Assembly: GCA_903953985.1 (NCBI GenBank)
Contig: CAJBLW010000408.1
Span: forward strand, 1-21,446
Source: an uncultured Burkholderiales bacterium
GTDB taxonomy: Bacteria > Pseudomonadota > Gammaproteobacteria > Burkholderiales > Burkholderiaceae_C
Reading direction: 5' to 3'
Length of the DNA: 21,446 bases
The translations under genes were made by a program, and so were the position numbers. Below the pieces are notes generated by a model that had not been told where the DNA came from, ran no database searches, and saw only the letters and a list, made by a program, of their open reading frames with translations. Below are positions 7,888 to 15,274 of the stretch, in pieces (the first letter of the stretch is position 1; every line of letters begins with the position of its first letter).

Positions 7888-7988
7888 GAAAAATCCTCTC
7901 TGGGGTCGACAGAACGGGCAGTATGGGCTGGCCGGGTTAGCCAGCTTAAGAATTTGAATTGTGGTTGCATCGAACCAAGGCATTCATG

Positions 7989-8022
7989 CGATTTGTGCCA
8001 TGCAATTGACGATTTACGCCAT
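7989..8022. promoter_or_regulatory. Candidate AraC-type operator: 13-bp direct repeats with 21-bp period
   Basis: In the 174-bp space between the divergent binding-protein and regulator genes, CGATTTGTGCCAT (7989-8001) recurs as CGATTTACGCCAT (8010-8022). Eleven of 13 bases agree, and the copies start exactly 21 bp apart, two helical turns. AraC-family proteins typically bind such same-face direct half-sites. The site could serve both the importer promoter (reading left) and the regulator's own promoter (reading right). No clear sigma-70 boxes were found beside it. The binding protein is inferred to be the adjacent regulator. Confidence 0.55.
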
Positions 8023-8061
8023 CACTCTCACAATGCTTTGACAACACTCTGATAATTCACC

Positions 8062-9069
8062 ATGTCACTTTCTGAACCCGCCACCGCTCAATTGCCTGGC
8101 CCTATAGGTTTTGTCCTGATTCCCCAGTTTGCGGTCATGGCACTGGCCTCGGCCATTGAGCCGCTTCGTATTGCCAACCGGTACCTCAAGACACCTTACA
8201 CCTGGCGGCTGCTCTCACTGGATGGCAATGCGGTGGCTGATGACAACGGCATTTTGATTCAGCCCCATGGCAGCATCGCTGAAGAGCAGGCATTGGGCAC
8301 AGTCATTCTGTGTGCCGACATTCAGCCTGACCGTTATTACTCCCACGCGCTTAGAACCTGGCTGCACCGCCTTAAGGCCAATGGCACAACTTTGGGTGCC
8401 ATGGACACCGGTTGCTTTTTGCTGGCGCGCGCCGGCCTGCTTGACGGCTGCCGCGTCACCATGCATTGGGAAGTGGTGGATGCGTTTCGCGAGCGATTTC
8501 CAAAAATTGAGGTGACTCAGACGCTCTTTGAAATTGGGAAGCTTCGCCTGACCTGTGCCGGTGGCACAGCAGCCATCGACATGATGCTCAGCGCCATTGC
8601 CATGGACCACGGTCCTGACCTGGCCAATCGCGTCGCAGAACACTGCCTGCACGATCATCCGAGATCGGGCGACGCCGCACAGCGCACTGCGTTGACCACT
8701 CGCACCCGGGTTCATCACCCTGCTTTGGCGACCGCTTTGGCGATTCTGGAGGCAACGCTGGACCGGGCTGTGGGTGTGCAAGAACTGGCGGCGGCAACCG
8801 ACTTATCGGCACGCCAGCTATTGCGACTATTTGCCCAGGTTTTGGGTGAAGGCCCCAGCCGCTACCACCGCCGTTTGCGCCTTGAACACGCGCGCAGCTT
8901 GCTGCGCAACACCGCCATCACCGTCACCGAGACATCGGTGGCGGTGGGGTTTGAATCATTGGCCCACTTTTGCCGCGCCTATCGCCAGCAATATGGCGAG
9001 GCACCCGGTGCCGATCGCCAGGCCAGCCGGCCCGGCCTGCCACTTCTGCGCGATCGGGTAAAGGCGTAA
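8062..9069 (+). CDS. GlxA-family AraC transcriptional regulator (class I amidotransferase-like domain + AraC HTH)
   Basis: A 335-residue regulator. Residues about 12-185 form a DJ-1/PfpI (class I glutamine-amidotransferase-like) ligand domain, with the elbow AMDTGCFLLARAGLLDG (113-129), T-M-H-W-E (133-137) and LTCAGGTAAIDMML. Residues about 225-318 are the double AraC helix-turn-helix, ending in SVAVGFESLAHFCRAYRQQYGEAP. This architecture is that of GbdR, CdhR and SouR, which sense glycine betaine/dimethylglycine, carnitine and sarcosine; the elbow and HWE segment resemble that branch. The gene lies beside a dimethylglycine/sarcosine dehydrogenase homologue and is divergent from the importer, so it likely activates both. 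No obvious ribosome site precedes ATG 8062. Ligand identity is inferred. Confidence 0.88.
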   Translation: MSLSEPATAQLPGPIGFVLIPQFAVMALASAIEPLRIANRYLKTPYTWRLLSLDGNAVADDNGILIQPHGSIAEEQALGTVILCADIQPDRYYSHALRTWLHRLKANGTTLGAMDTGCFLLARAGLLDGCRVTMHWEVVDAFRERFPKIEVTQTLFEIGKLRLTCAGGTAAIDMMLSAIAMDHGPDLANRVAEHCLHDHPRSGDAAQRTALTTRTRVHHPALATALAILEATLDRAVGVQELAAATDLSARQLLRLFAQVLGEGPSRYHRRLRLEHARSLLRNTAITVTETSVAVGFESLAHFCRAYRQQYGEAPGADRQASRPGLPLLRDRVKA

Positions 9070-9102
9070 TTCATCAATAGGCAGTCACTTTTCATCAAAT
9101 CG
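9070..9102. promoter_or_regulatory. Candidate second AraC-type operator upstream of the dehydrogenase
   Basis: TTCATCAA occurs at 9070-9077 and again, identically, at 9091-9098, giving an exact 21-bp period in the 90-bp gap between the regulator and the dehydrogenase start. The second copy continues as AAATCG (9097-9102). The same six bases end both half-sites of the upstream repeat when that repeat is read on the minus strand (TAAATCG and CAAATCG). The site ends about 57 bp before the ATG, a suitable place for an activator. Eight-base repeats can arise by chance, so this is tentative. Confidence 0.4.
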
Positions 9103-9159
9103 ACAAGAGCGGCCAACCGTACATTGCGTGAACTTGAACGATCGAAAGTGCAGCCGCCC

Positions 9160-11628
9160 ATGAAACCCATTCCTGCCAAAGCAGATGTCGTCATCATTGG
9201 CGGCGGCATTATTGGTTGCTCAGTCGCATACCACCTGACCCTGCTTGGCATCAAGGATGTGGTGTTGCTGGAACGCCGACAGCTGACCTGCGGCACGACC
9301 TGGCATGCCGCCGGGTTGGTGCCGCAGTTGCGCGCCACCCGCACGCTGACCGAGTTGGCCAAATACACGTCAGAACTGCTTAAAACACTGGAAGCCAAAA
9401 CCGGGCAGGCAACCGGGTTCAAGCAAAACGGCTCGGTGGCGGTTGCCTTAAACGAGGCCCGCTTTGAAGAGTTCAAGCGCACCGGGGCAATGGGGCGCGC
9501 TTTTGGTGTCGAGGTTGAGTTCTTGACGCCCAGCGATGTGCTGGCCAAATATCCTTTGCTCTCGGGCAAGGGGGTGGTTGGAGGACTTTGGACGCCCAAT
9601 GACGGCCAGACCAACCCGGTGGACACCACTATGGCCTATGCCAAAGGCGCCAAACAAGGTGGCGCACTCATTTTTGAGGACAGCGAAGTGACCGACATTC
9701 TGGTCGAAAACGGCCGCGCTGTGGGTGTCAAGGTGCGCTCTGCCAACACCAACGGCGAAGTGCACGAATTGCGCGCTGGCACTGTCGTGCTGGCCGCAGG
9801 CATGTGGAGTCACTGGATCGCCCGCCCGCACGGCATCCGGCTGCCCTTGCAAGCGGCAGAACACTTCTACATCGTCACTGAAGCGATTGCCACCGTGCCA
9901 AAAGATTTACCGGTTTTGCGCGTGCCTGACGAATGGGCCTATTACAAAGAAGACGCTGGCAAATTGCTGGTGGGCGCGTTTGAGCCGGTGGCCAAGCCCT
10001 GGGGCCTCAATGGCATACCCAAAGACTTTTGCTTTGACGAACTACCCCAAGACTTTGATCACTTCGAGCCCGTCTTGCGCAAAGCGATGGAGCGCGTTCC
10101 GGTTCTTCAAACCACCGGCATTGCCACCTGGTTTAACGGCCCTGAGAGCTTCACGCCGGATGACCGCTACTTGCTGGGTGAAACCGCTGAAGTGCGTGAT
10201 CTGTTTGTCGCTTGCGGTTTCAATTCGATTGGCATTCAAAGTTCAGGTGGAGCGGGCAAGGTGCTGGCCCAGTGGATTCAGGACCGACACGTGCCGATCG
10301 ACATCCCCGGCATGGAAGTGCGCCGAATGCACCCCTGCCAAGGAACTCGGGCTTACTTGAAGGACCGCACCACCGAGAGCCTAGGCTTACTGTACGCCAT
10401 GCATTGGCCGTTTCGGCAGTTTGAAACCGCTCGCGGGGCCAGACGCACGGCCTTTCATGACCGGCTGATCGCGCAAGGTGCCTGCATGGGTGAGCTCAGC
10501 GGCTGGGAGCGCGCCAACTGGTATGACACGCCGGGCTCTACCCCCCGCTATGAGTACAGTTTTGGCTACGCCAACTGGTTTGCCAATACCGCCGCCGAAT
10601 GCCAGGCGGTGCGAGATGGCGTGGCCTTGTTTGACCAGTCGTCCATGGCTAAATTCATGGTGCAGGGCCGTGATGCCTGCAAGGTGTTGAACCGCATCAG
10701 CACGGCCAATGTGGATGTGCCCATCGGCCGCATTGTTTACACGCAATGGCTGAACCAGCACGGCGGCATCGAGGCCGACCTCACCGTGACCCGTTTGGCG
10801 ATGGACCGCTTTTTAGTGGTGACGTCCGTCTCGTCGCATATTCGGGACCTGGCCTACTTGATTGAACACACCCCCGCCGATGCTTTTTGCACGGTGACCG
10901 ATGTGACCTCCGGCCTGCCAATGCTGGGGTTGATGGGACCCAAATCACGCGCCCTGTTGTACGAGCTGAGTGGGGCGGACCTTAGCAACCAAGCCTTTGC
11001 GTTTGGCACTTCCGTCGAGATCGAAATCGGCTATGCCGTGGTAAGGGCAAGCCGCATTACCTATGTAGGCGAGTTGGGTTGGGAGTTGTACATTCCCGCC
11101 GAATTTGCGTTGCACGTGTTTGACCGGATCCTCCAAGCAGGCGATGCCTATGGCCTCAAGCTGGCCGGGTTTCATGCCATCAACGCCTGCCGCACCGAAA
11201 AAGGCTACCGGCATTGGGGGCACGACATCGGCATGCAAGACACGCCAGCCCAAGCTGGGCTGAGCTTTACCTGCGCGCTCGACAAACCCGGCGGATTCAT
11301 CGGCCGGGATGCAGTTCTGGCTCAAAAGTTACAAGGCCCACCCAAAAAACGCCTGGTGCAATTCAAGATGGCTGACCCCGCCGAATTACTGGTCCACGAG
11401 GAGCCAATTTTTGCCAACGGCGTGGCTGTAGGCGTGGTGACCTCTGGCATGTACGGCCACCGGGTCCAAGCCTCATTGGGCATGGGCTACGTGACGCTGG
11501 AGGTGCCCATCACGACTGAAGTTCTTCGCGCTACACAATTTGAAATTGGTGTTGCAGAGCGCCGCGTAAGCGCCCTTGCCCAGCTCGGCCCGTGGTACGA
11601 CCCCACCCATGAACGCACCAAATCTTGA
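9160..11628 (+). CDS. Dimethylglycine/sarcosine dehydrogenase-like FAD-GcvT fusion protein
   Basis: An 822-residue two-part enzyme. The N-terminal half is a DAO-type flavoprotein: dinucleotide-binding VVIIGGGIIGCS (10-21), then CGTTWHAAGL (44-53), in which His49 matches the histidine that carries covalent FAD in mitochondrial dimethylglycine and sarcosine dehydrogenases. The C-terminal half (about 450-820) resembles the aminomethyltransferase GcvT and should bind tetrahydrofolate, capturing the released one-carbon unit as methylene-THF (GELGWELYIP, ACRTEKGYRHWGHD). Expected chemistry is oxidative N-demethylation of a small N-methyl amine; sarcosine, dimethylglycine or a 4-methylaminobutanoate-like substrate are all possible. 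ATG 9160 was chosen because the longer reading (9124) starts with TTG. The amidohydrolase gene follows after 11 bases. Confidence 0.9.
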   Translation: MKPIPAKADVVIIGGGIIGCSVAYHLTLLGIKDVVLLERRQLTCGTTWHAAGLVPQLRATRTLTELAKYTSELLKTLEAKTGQATGFKQNGSVAVALNEARFEEFKRTGAMGRAFGVEVEFLTPSDVLAKYPLLSGKGVVGGLWTPNDGQTNPVDTTMAYAKGAKQGGALIFEDSEVTDILVENGRAVGVKVRSANTNGEVHELRAGTVVLAAGMWSHWIARPHGIRLPLQAAEHFYIVTEAIATVPKDLPVLRVPDEWAYYKEDAGKLLVGAFEPVAKPWGLNGIPKDFCFDELPQDFDHFEPVLRKAMERVPVLQTTGIATWFNGPESFTPDDRYLLGETAEVRDLFVACGFNSIGIQSSGGAGKVLAQWIQDRHVPIDIPGMEVRRMHPCQGTRAYLKDRTTESLGLLYAMHWPFRQFETARGARRTAFHDRLIAQGACMGELSGWERANWYDTPGSTPRYEYSFGYANWFANTAAECQAVRDGVALFDQSSMAKFMVQGRDACKVLNRISTANVDVPIGRIVYTQWLNQHGGIEADLTVTRLAMDRFLVVTSVSSHIRDLAYLIEHTPADAFCTVTDVTSGLPMLGLMGPKSRALLYELSGADLSNQAFAFGTSVEIEIGYAVVRASRITYVGELGWELYIPAEFALHVFDRILQAGDAYGLKLAGFHAINACRTEKGYRHWGHDIGMQDTPAQAGLSFTCALDKPGGFIGRDAVLAQKLQGPPKKRLVQFKMADPAELLVHEEPIFANGVAVGVVTSGMYGHRVQASLGMGYVTLEVPITTEVLRATQFEIGVAERRVSALAQLGPWYDPTHERTKS

Positions 11629-11639
11629 GGAATCGCCCC

Positions 11640-13649
11640 ATGACATCTGCCCCAAACTCCGCGATCGAGATAACCCCTGATGCGGCCACCCGCCCTGGCA
11701 TTTTGCGCATATTCATTGCCCGACAAATTTTGACGATGGACGAGTCTTTGCCAACCGCCACGGCAGTCGGCGTGATCGACGACCGAATCGTTGCCGTGGG
11801 CGATTTGGCATCCATGGCGCCGTGGCGCGAAGGCCGCGAGGTGGTGGTGGACGAGCGCCTCAAGGACATGGTACTGATGCCGGGCTTTATCGACAACCAT
11901 GTTCACCCGTTTTTGGGTGCCCTGCTCACCCCCATGGAAATCATTGCGCCCGAGGCATGGCGCATGGAAGGCGGGCGAATGGCCCCGGCCGCCAACACGC
12001 CCGAGCGCTACCTAGAACTGCTCAAAGAACGCCTGGCTACCCGCACCGACAAGACCGACTGGTTCATCAGCTTTGGCTACCAGCCGTCTGAACACGGGCG
12101 TTGGACCCGCACCGAGCTCGACCTGCTGTGCCCGGATCGTCCTGTGATTTTGTGGCAGCGCTCGTTTCATGAAACCTACATGAACACTGCCGCCCTTGAC
12201 AAGCTGGGCATGACCCAGGAGTTGGTCGGGAACCACCCGCAGATCAACCTGGCGAAGGGTCACTTTTTCGAGACTGGCAACAAGTTGGTGATGGGCCGCT
12301 TGATGCCCTATCTGTTGCGCCCAGAGTGGTACCACCGGGGCTTGAACGTGACGGCAGAACTGATGCATCAGGGCGGCATCACCACGGCTGGCGACATGCT
12401 ATTTGGTGCCATGGGGGCCGAATACGAGTTTGCCGCGCTGGAGGCCTGCATTGAAAAGCCAGAACGCCCCCTGCGCATCATCAACATTGCAGATGCCCGC
12501 AGCGCGTCCAACCGGGCTATTGGCAAGCAGGTGATGGGCGTGCCGACCGAGTGCCCACCGTTTGCCCAAGGGCTGGTCGCGATTGAGGCACTGCGCAAGC
12601 GTGAGAGCCGTCGCGTCAAGTTTTCAAAGGCCGTGAAGCTGTTCGCCGACGGCGCCATGTTTTCCCAATTGATGATGATGAACCCGCCAGGCTACATCGA
12701 CGGGCATCACGGGGAATGGCTGATGTCGCCTGAAGTTCTGGCCAAGGGCGTGGAGGTATTTTGGGATGCCGGCTACCAAATTCATGTGCACGTGAATGGC
12801 GATGCAGGCATGGATTCCGTGTTGACGGCACTGTCTGCCGCGCAGGAGCGCAAGCCACGGTTCGATGCGCGCTTCATGATGCACCACGTGGGCTTTCACA
12901 CCAATGCGCAGTCGCAGCGCATGGCCGCGCTGGGGGCACACGCGTCGGTCAACGCCTACTACATCCACGCGCTGGCAGACGGTTACGCCAGGCTGGGATT
13001 GGGCCAGGAACGGGCTGACCAGATTGTGCGGGCCGGCTCCATGGTCAGACATGGCATGCGGGTGTCGTTTCATTCTGACTTCATGATGGCCCCGATGGAG
13101 CCGCTGCTGCTGGCCTGGTGCGCAGCTACACGCACCACTCAATCAGGGCGAACCGTGTCGCCCCAGGAGTGCCTGAGTCTGGAGCAGGCACTGCGCGGCA
13201 TCACTATCGATGCCGCCTTCGGCCTGAATCTGGACCATGAGATTGGCTCCATCGTTGCTGGCAAAAAAGCCGACTTCACCGTATTGCTGGATGACCCGCA
13301 TGCGCTGGGCGCAAAAGGGCTCAAAGACGTGCGCGTGGCCGGCACGGTGTTTGAAGGTGAACTGCATCTGTTGCCCACGCCTTTGGCGAGTTCTCTCGCA
13401 ACGCAGCATATAGACGGGCCTGTAGCGGTCGCATTGCCCAGTCGAACGCGCGTGCTACCGACAACGCGCATGGACTTGGCTGGCATCGATTTGGTTGGCA
13501 TTGACTTGACAGCGCCAACATCTGCCAACCGCTATCGGCCGATAGCCGCAACGTGTTGCACCACCGATGGCGACCCCTGCGTTTTCTTGCGCCAATTGGC
13601 TGGCTGGGCCGAAGGATGGTCAGGCGCGCCGCTGAACAACTCGAACTGA
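11640..13649 (+). CDS. Amidohydrolase family 3 protein (YtcJ-like metal-dependent hydrolase)
   Basis: A 669-residue metal-dependent amidohydrolase. Metal and catalytic positions are visible: H87-V-H89 in GFIDNHVHP, K333 in AVKLFADGAM, HVHVNGD (382-388), HH 415-416, and SFHSD with D480; the barrel closes with GSIVAGKKADFTVLLDDP. Such enzymes hydrolyse amide, cyclic-imide or N-formyl bonds. The usual family end is near VFEGE (570-574). About 95 residues follow that I cannot assign, including an internal DLAGI-DLVGI repeat and a CC pair. The ATG is 11 bases after the dehydrogenase stop, and its ribosome site GAGGA (11627-11631) overlaps that stop, so the two are co-translated. It may release the N-methyl amine used by the dehydrogenase; this is inference. 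Confidence 0.88.
   Translation: MTSAPNSAIEITPDAATRPGILRIFIARQILTMDESLPTATAVGVIDDRIVAVGDLASMAPWREGREVVVDERLKDMVLMPGFIDNHVHPFLGALLTPMEIIAPEAWRMEGGRMAPAANTPERYLELLKERLATRTDKTDWFISFGYQPSEHGRWTRTELDLLCPDRPVILWQRSFHETYMNTAALDKLGMTQELVGNHPQINLAKGHFFETGNKLVMGRLMPYLLRPEWYHRGLNVTAELMHQGGITTAGDMLFGAMGAEYEFAALEACIEKPERPLRIINIADARSASNRAIGKQVMGVPTECPPFAQGLVAIEALRKRESRRVKFSKAVKLFADGAMFSQLMMMNPPGYIDGHHGEWLMSPEVLAKGVEVFWDAGYQIHVHVNGDAGMDSVLTALSAAQERKPRFDARFMMHHVGFHTNAQSQRMAALGAHASVNAYYIHALADGYARLGLGQERADQIVRAGSMVRHGMRVSFHSDFMMAPMEPLLLAWCAATRTTQSGRTVSPQECLSLEQALRGITIDAAFGLNLDHEIGSIVAGKKADFTVLLDDPHALGAKGLKDVRVAGTVFEGELHLLPTPLASSLATQHIDGPVAVALPSRTRVLPTTRMDLAGIDLVGIDLTAPTSANRYRPIAATCCTTDGDPCVFLRQLAGWAEGWSGAPLNNSN
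13473..13510 (+). repeat. 15-bp tandem repeat in the amidohydrolase tail, about 2.5 copies
   Basis: GACTTGGCTGGCATC (13473-13487) is followed directly by GATTTGGTTGGCATT (13488-13502), with 12 of 15 bases the same, and by a partial third copy starting GACTTGAC (13503). It encodes DLAGI-DLVGI-DL inside the unassigned C-terminal extension. The length keeps the reading frame, so copy-number change would add or remove five residues without breaking the gene. Confidence 0.6.
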
Positions 13650-14102
13650 ATGTTATTTTTTACTTGGCAAACTCATGAGCAATGATGGGGGCTACCGATC
13701 TCTTCTATCTGAAAATCAGGTTCTATGCCCCCAAAACAGGCAAAACGCGTCGCCTAGAGCTTCTCGTCGCGCATCCGGTACCACTTGTAGCGAATTCTTT
13801 GGCCCATGTAGAAACCCTTGCTGCGCCCGCATGAAGGCCTTGCCTGGCCGATCCACCGCCAAAATGAGCTGTTCGCCAGAAGCCAGTCTGCTGGCTCGAT
13901 TTGCGCCCCGTCCCCCATCTGCACATCACCACATTCCGCCCACAGCGGTGGCCCGCGCGCCAAGTGCGCTGACAGTCTGCGGCCCATGGCGCAATCCGGC
14001 AATTCATTGGCACGCATGGTCAATAACGATCTGCGCGAACACCGTATATTTCCAGCTCGTGTCGCGGCCCGTCGGTCGCGCGATGCCAACCAAGGACCGT
14101 CC
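13650..14102. other. 453-bp stretch without a recognised gene
   Basis: No reading frame here has a recognisable domain with a ribosome site. The longest + strand reading (from 13675) is rich in Arg, Pro and Ser, as expected of a shadow frame. On the minus strand, two overlapping frames between about 13754 and 13960 look somewhat protein-like, for example EQLILAVDRPGKAF in one and KGFYMGQRIRYKWYRMR before a stop at 13754 in another. A decayed gene is therefore possible but unproven. No T-tailed terminator hairpin was found after the amidohydrolase. TATATT at 14045-14050, 52 bp before the next ATG, could be a -10 box for the following gene, but its -35 partner is poor. Confidence 0.4.
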
Positions 14103-15071
14103 ATGCCCTCGTTATTGAAGAGCTTATTCACCGCGCTGGCACTGGCCCTGGCGTGTAGCGCCCCGGCCAACGCCCAGTGGAAACCAAGCAAGCCCATACG
14201 CATCGTTGTTCCGTTCACGCCCGGTGGCGGTACCGACCAGCAGGCGCGGCGCATCGCAGTCGCGTTGGCCGAGGCACTGGGCGTGCCGGTCATCGTCGAC
14301 AACAAACCGGGCGCCGGCACGCTGGTGGGCACGCGTGAAGTTGCGAAGGCGGCGCCTGATGGCTCCACACTGCTCTACACCGTCGCAGCGATGACGCAGA
14401 TGCCACACCTGTATGCAACACCGCCCTACGACCTTTTCAAGGACTTCACGCCCATCACGCCTGGCTCAATGGGCGGCACCGTGCTTGTGGCGCGTCAGGA
14501 TGCGCCGTTTTCCTCCGTGCGCGAGATGATCGACTACGCCAAACGTAACCCGGGCAAACTCAATGTCGCGTCGTACGGCATCGGCACAACGGGGCATCTG
14601 AACATCGAGTTCCTTAAGCGGGTCGCCGGCATCGACGTCACCCACATCCCCTACCCGGGTCCGGCGCAGGCCAACCAAGACCTGTATGCCGGGCGCATCG
14701 ACATGTTCTTTGACGGCCCCACCACCGCCAGCGCCAGTTCCAAGAGCGGGCGTACGAAATTGATCGCGGCTGCCACGGAAAAACGCATCCCGTCGCTACC
14801 GGACCTGCAGACCTTCCACGAGGCCGGGCTCGATTTCGGCATCGACGGCTGGATCGCCTTTTTCGGGCCGGGCGGCATGAGGCCGGAGATCGTGGCGACA
14901 CTGCACAAGGAAATTGCACGTATCGTCAATACGCCGGAGTTCCGCAAATTCATTTTCGAGAGTGGGCTGGATTACGGGGGCATGACGCCCGCCGACTTCA
15001 CGACCAAGGTGCGCTCCGACTATGAACGTTGGGGTCGGGTCATCCGCGAAGCAGCCGTCAAGCTCGACTGA
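14103..15071 (+). CDS. Bug-family (TctC-type) periplasmic binding protein
   Basis: A 322-residue extracytoplasmic receptor of the tripartite tricarboxylate transporter class. The signal peptide runs to about residue 24 (LFTALALALACSAPANA, cleavage before QW). Family landmarks are KPIRIVVPFTPGGGTDQQAR, NKPGAGTLVGTREVAKAAPDGSTLL, the ligand-loop region VASYGIGTTGHLNIEFLK, HIPYPGPAQANQDLYAGRIDMFFD, and a terminal YERWGRVIREA. ATG 14103 has AAGGA (14092-14096) 6 bases upstream. Such proteins bind carboxylates or other small acids. No TctA or TctB membrane gene is in the window, so it is an orphan, as is common in Burkholderiales. Its codon use looks more GC-rich than the ABC operon to the left. 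Confidence 0.92.
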   Translation: MPSLLKSLFTALALALACSAPANAQWKPSKPIRIVVPFTPGGGTDQQARRIAVALAEALGVPVIVDNKPGAGTLVGTREVAKAAPDGSTLLYTVAAMTQMPHLYATPPYDLFKDFTPITPGSMGGTVLVARQDAPFSSVREMIDYAKRNPGKLNVASYGIGTTGHLNIEFLKRVAGIDVTHIPYPGPAQANQDLYAGRIDMFFDGPTTASASSKSGRTKLIAAATEKRIPSLPDLQTFHEAGLDFGIDGWIAFFGPGGMRPEIVATLHKEIARIVNTPEFRKFIFESGLDYGGMTPADFTTKVRSDYERWGRVIREAAVKLD

Positions 15072-15274
15072 CCGGAGGCAAGCCCCAGCCCATGAAGGTG
15101 CGCAGGATGCGACGGCGCTAACCGATCTGTGCCTGGGCCACAGCGGTCTCATCGATCCTACTGGCCGGGCCACGCCCCGGACTTCAGCACAGATATATGG
15201 ATGCAGCGGTTGCTTTAGGTGATACATCAAACGCAGGGGCTGCTGTACAAAACGTGCTTGTTTTGGAGCACCTC

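Noticed and set aside
7888..7983. A longer N-terminus of the Dpp-type binding protein from ATG 7983
   Set aside because: It would put 32 residues before a good signal peptide and ignore the strong GAGGA site in front of ATG 7887.
8979..9629. A 216-codon minus-strand reading frame
   Set aside because: It lies antisense to the end of the regulator and the start of the dehydrogenase, has no domain signature and is rich in Ser, Pro and Ala; the + strand genes explain the region.
13687..13733. Possible terminator after the amidohydrolase (GGGGGC ... GCCCCC with a CTGA-AAA-TCAG hairpin inside)
   Set aside because: The outer arms are short and widely spaced, the inner stem is four pairs, and no T-tract follows.
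13754..14368. A 204-codon minus-strand reading frame
   Set aside because: Its first third is antisense to the well-supported Bug gene. Only the part left of about 13960 is of any interest and is reported as a weak finding.
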